A stretch of 10,314 nucleotides of DNA from Actinomycetes bacterium (lineage in GTDB: Bacteria; Actinomycetota; Actinomycetes; S36-B12; UBA10799), in the NCBI GenBank assembly GCA_029779995.1, contig JAKOZM010000012.1:1-10314 (forward strand). Direction: 5' to 3'. The position numbers and the translations under genes are program-made. The notes under the pieces were generated by a model, which searched no databases, was not told the origin of the DNA, and worked only from the letters and a program-made list of their open reading frames with translations. Below, piece after piece: positions 6,000 through 10,314 of this stretch. The stretch's first letter is position 1. Every line of letters starts with the position of its first letter.

Positions 6000-7076
6000 T
6001 CAGCCGACGATGCCTTGGAAGTCGGTCGTCAGGTAGTCGATGAAGGCCGGGCCCACCTTCTCGGAAGTGAGCACGGCGGCCGACACGGGTGCGGGGCGTG
6101 ACTCGAAGTCCGCGTCGGCAAGGGCGCGGGCTGCGAAGTCATGCTGCAGGATCGCACTCCGGCCGACCGAGACGAAGTCCGCACCGCGATCCAGGCACCA
6201 CGACACATCAGCCGTGGTGAGCACCTTGCCCGCAACGCCGAGCCGCGCAGCCCCTCGCGGCAGGTCCACGAAGTGGTCGATGAGCAGGCCCTCGTCACCG
6301 CCTCGCGGACGGCTGAACACGTCCCACAACGACAGTTCGACGTAGTCGAGCAGGTCGCTGGCCAGAACCTCGCGCGCGTAGCCCTGGGCATCGGCCAGCG
6401 GGATACCGAAACCCTCTGGGCTCAGGCGCAGTCCCAGTTGGAACGTCGAGGCCGTGGCCGCCCGGATGCCCGCCAGCACCTCGAGGAGGACGCGCAGGCG
6501 GTTCTCGAACGAGCCGCCGTACTGGTCGTCGCGATGGTTGCGCGTGCTGTCGAGGAACTGCCCGATCAGGTAGCCATGGGCGCCATGCACTTCGACGCCG
6601 TCGAATCCGGCGTCCTGGGCGCGCACTGCGGCGGCGACGAAATCCCCGATGACCTGTGTGATCTCGTCGGCGGTCATGGCCACAGCATCGTGGCGCGGGT
6701 CGTCCCAGGGGCACTGGACGGGGCGGCCGGTGATCTGACGTTCGGCCCGACGCCCACCGTGGTGCAGTTGCACGGCAGAGGCCGCGCCGTGGGATCTGAT
6801 GGCGTCGGCCAACCTCGCCAGGCCCGGATCATGCTCTGGTGAGCAGACGCCCAACTGCCCATCCCAGACCTGCCCAGCGGGGGACACGAAGGCGGCCGCC
6901 GTCAGGACCAGCCCGAAGCCGCCGCGGGCTCGCGCCACCAACCATTCGATCTCATCAGTGGATAGCGCGCCATCAGAGTGACTCTGCTTGTTGGTCAGCG
7001 GTGCCAGCGCAATGCGATTGGACCACGCGGGGCCGTGCTCGAACGTCAGCACGTCCGATGGCAATACATTCGACAT
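6000..7076 (-). CDS. NADH:flavin oxidoreductase, Old Yellow Enzyme family
   Basis: A 358-residue single-domain FMN enzyme expected to reduce activated C=C bonds (enones, nitro-alkenes or similar) with NAD(P)H; the physiological substrate is unknown. The TIM-barrel motifs occur in order: NRIALAPLTNKQ (20-31), AVQLHHGGRRAER (101-113), the substrate-binding His pair in VEVHGAHGYLIGQFLD (His164 and His167), the family signature DDQYGGSFENRLRVLLEVL (183-201), and the FMN-phosphate site GKVLTTAD through FVSVGRSAI (283-309). It lacks the C-terminal FeS/FAD domains of 2,4-dienoyl-CoA reductases. I chose ATG 7076 because GAGAGG lies 7 nt upstream and the protein then begins directly at the barrel. A longer frame to 7208 only adds an unlikely Arg/Pro-rich tail. 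It follows the SOUL gene on the same strand after 77 bp and may share its transcript. Confidence 0.9.
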   Translation of the reverse strand: MSNVLPSDVLTFEHGPAWSNRIALAPLTNKQSHSDGALSTDEIEWLVARARGGFGLVLTAAAFVSPAGQVWDGQLGVCSPEHDPGLARLADAIRSHGAASAVQLHHGGRRAERQITGRPVQCPWDDPRHDAVAMTADEITQVIGDFVAAAVRAQDAGFDGVEVHGAHGYLIGQFLDSTRNHRDDQYGGSFENRLRVLLEVLAGIRAATASTFQLGLRLSPEGFGIPLADAQGYAREVLASDLLDYVELSLWDVFSRPRGGDEGLLIDHFVDLPRGAARLGVAGKVLTTADVSWCLDRGADFVSVGRSAILQHDFAARALADADFESRPAPVSAAVLTSEKVGPAFIDYLTTDFQGIVG

Positions 7077-7153
7077 CTTGGGCCCTCTCGTCGCCTGAGC
7101 CATATCCTGCCCGGGCCCAGGCTGCGTGACGGTACTGGGTCGGCGGCAGGCGC

Positions 7154-7669
7154 TCAGACCGACACGGGGATGACGACTTCGTTGCGACGCAGGAGCCGTG
7201 GTGTCCACGGCGGGTCGAACCGCGCGTAGCGAGGCCGACCGACCACCGTCAGCCCAGCCTCCGCTAGCAGGTCCATCAACTCATCGGTGTGGGCATCGTA
7301 GGAGCCGCGCGTCCAGCGGCCCGAGAACGTCAAGGCCGCGGCAGTCTGTGCCGGCACCCGGCGAGTCCGCACCGAGGAGTCCATGGGCTGCGGGAAGTCC
7401 TCTGTCATCAGTTCCGAAGGCATCACAAAGCCGACGACGAAGACACCACTTCGGGGGTCCTGTTCGTGCACCACGGGCGCGGTCATGGCCACCTTGCGGG
7501 ACGCCCGGTTGTGACCCCCGATGTATCGGGCCAGCTTCGCGAACGCCAGGTTACCCGCAACCCCGAAGGGCCCGCTGACATCCACCTCCGCCACCAGGTG
7601 TTCGGGATAGCGCCGCACCTCGAACCCGGAGTGCTTTTCGAGCACCTCATACGGTTGCTGTTCGGTCAT
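7154..7669 (-). CDS. SOUL-family heme-binding protein
   Basis: A 171-residue protein of the SOUL/HBP family, small soluble proteins that bind heme or other tetrapyrroles. Conserved blocks are YEVLEKHSGFEVRRYPEHLV (7-26), AFAKLARYIGGHNRASRKVA (42-61) with MTAPVV directly after, and the C-terminal ARFDPPWTPRLLRRNEVVIP (149-168). These are the standard landmarks, and the length suits the single-domain bacterial type. There is no signal peptide, so it is probably cytoplasmic. ATG 7669 is chosen because the protein then starts MTEQQPYEV; a longer open frame to 7780 adds residues unlike the family. The upstream GGGGTGAGG can serve as Shine-Dalgarno, although its GTGAGG sits only 2 nt from the ATG. 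It probably heads a two-gene unit with the OYE gene. Its bacterial role is not established; heme handling is inferred from the family. Confidence 0.88.
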   Translation of the reverse strand: MTEQQPYEVLEKHSGFEVRRYPEHLVAEVDVSGPFGVAGNLAFAKLARYIGGHNRASRKVAMTAPVVHEQDPRSGVFVVGFVMPSELMTEDFPQPMDSSVRTRRVPAQTAAALTFSGRWTRGSYDAHTDELMDLLAEAGLTVVGRPRYARFDPPWTPRLLRRNEVVIPVSV

Positions 7670-7821
7670 GACCTCACCCCACCACCACGGTACCCACATC
7701 AACCTCGAGTGGACGAGCCTCACGGACCGCTGGCCTGCGCACCGAGAAAGTGCGCTAGGCGGCGCTTCGGGCCCGGCCACAGGTCAGCCCGAAGGCCGAC
7801 CCTGGCCACTACCGTCTGACC

Positions 7822-8508
7822 ATGACCGACGACATCGACACCTGGCGGTTCTTCGGCCGTGCCTGGCTGGCAGCGCTGGCCCTGTCGTGGACCGTGGGCG
7901 TGATCGACGCGTATTCGTTCCAGGTCTACGGGGTCTTCACGTCCAACCAGGCGGGCAACCTCGTTGTGCTGGGCACCGAACTCCCGCGCGATCCCGACAA
8001 GGCGACCTTGGCTGCTCTTTCGCTGTTGGGTGCAGTGGTGGGGGTGGCGGTGTCGACCCTCATCCAGCGCCTCCTGGTGAGCAGACGCTGGTTGCAGGTG
8101 GCCTTCCCGATGATCCTCATGATCCTGCTGATGATCCTGGCCTCGTTCTTGCGCCAGGTGCTCAACAGCCCTGCACAGGTCCTCGTGCCGCTGACCAGCG
8201 CCGGACTTGCCGGGCTGGCGACGGCAGTGTTGAAGGTGCCGGCCGTGCGCGGCTGGATCACCGCCAACACCGGCGCCGTACTGACCACCGTCCACACGAT
8301 CTGCCAGGGCCCCACCGCTGCCCGAGCCGGGGGTCAGCCGGTCCGATCGGCTGTCATGATCACGCTGGGCTTCCTCAGCGGGGCCATCGCCTGGGGTTCG
8401 GGCATCCTCGGCACGAGCGACCCCTCGGTGCCCGCACTCATCCCGACGCTGCTGGCGGTCGGAGTCGCGGTTGCCAACGAGATCCGCGGGACACGCGCTG
8501 TCCGGTGA
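7822..8508 (+). CDS. DUF1275 (YoaK-type) integral membrane protein
   Basis: A 228-residue membrane protein of unknown function. About six membrane segments are visible (near 14-34, 62-82, 92-110, 117-137, 175-193 and 203-219). The signature at the first segment, VGVIDAYSFQVYGVFTSNQAGNLVVLG (25-51, here in two joined parts), corresponds to the conserved Asp and TGN-type motif of DUF1275. The third segment contains the iterated MILMILLMIL (97-106), encoded by near-identical ATGATCCT(C/G) units. ATG 7822 has no Shine-Dalgarno in front. A TACCGT hexamer at 7810-7815 sits where a -10 would place the transcription start on the ATG itself, so a leaderless mRNA, common in actinomycetes, is likely (inference; no clear -35). 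It is divergent from the SOUL gene across 152 bp. Copy 2 of the 58-bp repeat follows 88 bp after its stop. Confidence 0.82.
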   Translation: MTDDIDTWRFFGRAWLAALALSWTVGVIDAYSFQVYGVFTSNQAGNLVVLGTELPRDPDKATLAALSLLGAVVGVAVSTLIQRLLVSRRWLQVAFPMILMILLMILASFLRQVLNSPAQVLVPLTSAGLAGLATAVLKVPAVRGWITANTGAVLTTVHTICQGPTAARAGGQPVRSAVMITLGFLSGAIAWGSGILGTSDPSVPALIPTLLAVGVAVANEIRGTRAVR

Positions 8509-8596
8509 GCTGTCCGCAATGGCGCGGGCCACTCGAGGCTGCGAGCTTCTCCCACCTGCTGTTCAGAAACGCGCTGGGAAGGGGCAACGTCGCCGG

Positions 8597-8654
8597 AATT
8601 CGGCAGCTGTTGCTGCGACACGCCGCGCGAGATAGCACCTTCTGGCCAATCGCC
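8597..8654 (+). repeat. 58-bp intergenic repeat, copy 2
   Basis: Partner of 4310-4367 in the same orientation. It carries the identical core TGCTGCGACACGCCGCG at 8611-8627 and the identical end AATCGCC at 8648-8654 with the same 20-nt spacing between them. Its AATCGCC end also forms the left arm of a separate hairpin. It lies between the DUF1275 stop and the proposed promoter of the symporter gene. Confidence 0.55.
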
Positions 8655-8669
8655 ACTCGCCCGGCGATT
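8648..8669 (+). repeat. Inverted repeat, 7-bp arms with an 8-nt loop
   Basis: AATCGCC (8648-8654) and GGCGATT (8663-8669) are perfect complements around ACTCGCCC. Only a short TTT follows, too little for a good intrinsic terminator. The right arm overlaps the proposed -35 of the symporter promoter, so a protein-binding site is as likely as an RNA hairpin. Confidence 0.4.
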
Positions 8670-8690
8670 TCACGACCCAAACGTTGGGTA
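8666..8690 (+). promoter_or_regulatory. Candidate alternative-sigma promoter of the symporter gene with overlapping palindrome
   Basis: GATTT (8666-8670), a 15-nt spacer and GGGTA (8686-8690) match the SigF/SigB-like pattern with one mismatch in the -35, at the same spacer length as the candidate before the DUF1269 gene. A 15-bp interrupted palindrome, ACCCAA-ACG-TTGGGT (8675-8689), overlaps the -10 and could be a repressor operator. Motif-based only. Confidence 0.35.
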
Positions 8691-8759
8691 CAGGACAGAG
8701 GGACCAAGATGGACATGGCGATGCCCACACAGTCCCAGGTCCGCAGACCAGGAGGCACG

Positions 8760-10304
8760 ATGTCCACAGCCGACACCCTCGGTGCACCAGACGCCCATCA
8801 AGCAAGCCGCGGCGCCTTCACCTCTCGCAAGGTCTTCATCCTGGCGGCGATCGGTTCCGCCGTCGGGCTGGGCAACATCTGGCGGTTCCCCTACGTCGCC
8901 TACGAGAACGGCGGCGGGGCCTTCATCATCCCCTACCTCGTCGCCCTGCTGACCGCTGGTTTGCCGTTCCTGCTCTTCGACTACGCGATCGGTCACCGCT
9001 ACCGTGGCTCGGCACCATTGTCCTTTCGACGGATGAGCCGTGGCGCCGAGGTGATGGGCTGGTGGCAGGTGGGGATCTGCGCGGTCATCGCCGTCTACTA
9101 CGCCGCCATCATCGCCTGGTCGCTGCGGTACGCCGTGTTCTCCCTGGACCAGGCGTGGGGCGACGACCCGGGCGCATTCCTCACCGGCGACTTCCTGCGA
9201 GTGGCCGATCCAGGCGTCGGCCTGGACTTCGTGCCGGGCGTGCTCGTGCCCCTGGTGATCGTCTGGGTGGTGGTTCTGGCGATCATGGTCGCCGGCGTCC
9301 AGAAGGGCATCGGTGCCACCTCGGTGTTCTTCATTCCGCTGCTGGTCCTGGCGTTCCTGGTCCTGGTGATCCGATCCCTATTCCTGCCAGGCGCCGCTGA
9401 GGGTCTCAACGGGCTCTTCAACCCGAACTGGGGCGCCCTGGCCGATACCGGAGTTTGGGCGGCCGCGTTCGGTCAGATCTTCTTCTCGCTGTCCATCGGC
9501 TTCGGCATCATGATCACCTACGCGTCGTACGTCGGGCGCCGCACGGACATGACCGGGTCAGGATTTGTCGTCGGATTCGCCAACTCCGGCTTCGAGTTGC
9601 TGGCCGGCATCGGCGTCTTCGCCGCACTGGGTTTCATGGCCCAGGCGAAAGGGGTGGGCGTCGACGGGGTCGTGGACCAGGGACTCGGACTCGCCTTCGT
9701 CGCCTTCCCCACGATCATCTCCGAGGCGCCCGGGGGGAGCCTGATCGGCGTGCTCTTCTTCGGTTCCCTGGTCATCGCCGGGCTGACGTCCTTGGTCAGT
9801 GTCATCGAAGTCGTCATCTCGGCGGTGCGGGACAAGTTCGCGCTGGGCCGAGTGTCAGCAAGTCTGATCGTCGGCTTCCCCGCGGCACTGCTGAGCATTC
9901 TGGCCTTCGCCACGACCACCGGCGTACCGATCCTGGACACCATGGACCACTTCATCAACCGGTTCGGGATCCTGCTGGCCGCCGTGGTGAGCATGGTCGT
10001 CGTGACCTGGGTCTTGCGCGACCTGCCAGGACTGCGGGCACATATGAACGCCACCGGCTCCCTGCAACTGGGGAGATGGTGGGTGGTCCTGGTCTCGGTA
10101 GTGACACCCGCAGCCCTCACCTTCGTGCTCGTGCGCGAGTTCCAGGACACGGTGGCGTCGCCCTACGGCGACTACCCGGGCTGGTTCGTCAACGTGTTCG
10201 GCTGGGGTTCGGCGATCGCCGTCATGGTGCTGGCGGTCGTGGCGACGTTCATCCCCTGGAACAAACAGGTCAGTCTCGTCGAACCCCTTGGGGAGGACCA
10301 ATGA
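8760..10304 (+). CDS. metP: Na+-dependent amino-acid symporter (NSS/SNF family), MetP-like
   Basis: A 514-residue secondary transporter that should import an amino acid with Na+ across the cytoplasmic membrane. The first helix carries the NSS signature AAIGSAVGLGNIWRFPYVAY (29-48) followed by ENGGGAFIIPYL (49-60), which includes the unwound Na+/substrate-binding stretch. Eleven or twelve hydrophobic segments follow, including FGQIFFSLSIGFGIMITYAS in the middle, the usual helix 6 region of NSS proteins. The closest concept is MetP of Corynebacterium, which works with a small subunit, MetS, in methionine and alanine uptake. The overlap with a downstream start codon supports that. Substrate specificity is not proven by sequence. 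I chose ATG 8760 with AGGAGG at 8750-8755 (4-nt spacer). In-frame ATG 8709, with GAGGGA upstream, would add 17 residues (MDMAMPTQSQVRRPGGT) and is a real alternative. Confidence 0.88.
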   Translation: MSTADTLGAPDAHQASRGAFTSRKVFILAAIGSAVGLGNIWRFPYVAYENGGGAFIIPYLVALLTAGLPFLLFDYAIGHRYRGSAPLSFRRMSRGAEVMGWWQVGICAVIAVYYAAIIAWSLRYAVFSLDQAWGDDPGAFLTGDFLRVADPGVGLDFVPGVLVPLVIVWVVVLAIMVAGVQKGIGATSVFFIPLLVLAFLVLVIRSLFLPGAAEGLNGLFNPNWGALADTGVWAAAFGQIFFSLSIGFGIMITYASYVGRRTDMTGSGFVVGFANSGFELLAGIGVFAALGFMAQAKGVGVDGVVDQGLGLAFVAFPTIISEAPGGSLIGVLFFGSLVIAGLTSLVSVIEVVISAVRDKFALGRVSASLIVGFPAALLSILAFATTTGVPILDTMDHFINRFGILLAAVVSMVVVTWVLRDLPGLRAHMNATGSLQLGRWWVVLVSVVTPAALTFVLVREFQDTVASPYGDYPGWFVNVFGWGSAIAVMVLAVVATFIPWNKQVSLVEPLGEDQ

Positions 10305-10314
10305 GCGGGTCAGC
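10301..10314 (+). CDS. metS: Start of a downstream gene, probably the MetS small subunit (truncated by the window edge)
   Basis: ATG at 10301 overlaps the symporter stop as ATGA, and GGGGAGG at 10290-10296 with a 4-nt spacer precedes it, indicating translational coupling. Only four codons are visible (MSGS). In actinobacteria a MetP-type symporter is usually followed by a very short one-helix subunit, MetS. The identity here rests on that context alone. Confidence 0.5.

Noticed and set aside
6141..6842. 233-codon plus-strand open frame
   Set aside because: Antisense to the Old Yellow Enzyme gene, whose motifs are complete.
7077..7208. Longer N-terminus for the Old Yellow Enzyme
   Set aside because: The added 44 residues are unlike the family, and ATG 7076 has its own well-spaced GAGAGG.
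8648..8672. Intrinsic terminator after the DUF1275 gene
   Set aside because: The hairpin is perfect, but only three T follow and the right arm overlaps a likely promoter.
7668..10304. A single 878-codon open frame on the plus strand
   Set aside because: Only the part from 8760 is the symporter. The earlier part is antisense to the SOUL start and out of frame with the DUF1275 gene, and its translation is Arg/Pro-rich without family features.
1..10314. CRISPR array, tRNA, rRNA, insertion sequence or phage genes
   Set aside because: No regularly spaced repeats, no cloverleaf-like segments, and no transposase, integrase or structural phage motifs were seen on either strand.

Overview
The window is about 10.3 kb of GC-rich DNA with strong GC bias at third codon positions, GTG as well as ATG starts, and several families typical of actinomycetes: a DUF6767-like small Cys protein, a membrane GGDEF protein, DUF1269, SOUL, DUF1275, and a MetP/MetS-type Na+ symporter. 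I infer a high-GC Gram-positive (Actinomycetota) chromosome. I see no phage, transposase, CRISPR, tRNA or rRNA. It reads as an ordinary chromosomal segment with some gene decay in its gaps.

Layout, left to right. An M1-type metallopeptidase reading frame enters from the left on the minus strand (1-260) and appears to lack its N-terminal half. Divergent from it is a 60-residue Cys-rich protein (290-472). A membrane-anchored diguanylate cyclase follows (691-2190). Its stop overlaps the stop of a convergent zinc alcohol dehydrogenase (2187-3236, minus). A 463-bp gap holds a hairpin, a short direct repeat, a possible frameshifted gene remnant and a candidate stress-sigma promoter. That promoter leads into a DUF1269 membrane-associated protein (3700-4278). 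Next come a ferredoxin-reductase-type FAD/NADH oxidoreductase (4371-5594, minus), a 405-bp gap with a decayed reading frame, an Old Yellow Enzyme (6000-7076, minus) and a SOUL heme-binding protein (7154-7669, minus). Divergent from SOUL is a DUF1275 membrane protein (7822-8508). The window ends with a Na+-dependent amino-acid symporter (8760-10304) whose stop overlaps the start of the next gene, probably its small subunit MetS.

Functionally, the window groups soluble redox enzymes (zinc dehydrogenase, FAD reductase, OYE, SOUL) with membrane proteins (cyclase, DUF1269, DUF1275, symporter). SOUL and OYE may be co-transcribed. The symporter and the next gene form a translationally coupled pair. 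The other genes look like single units.

The least expected signal is a pair of 58-bp intergenic sequences at 4310-4367 and 8597-8654. They share a 17-bp identical core and a conserved AATCGCC end at the same spacing. They are the best candidate here for an undescribed dispersed element, but two copies in one window cannot establish that. I found no convincing new multi-gene system.
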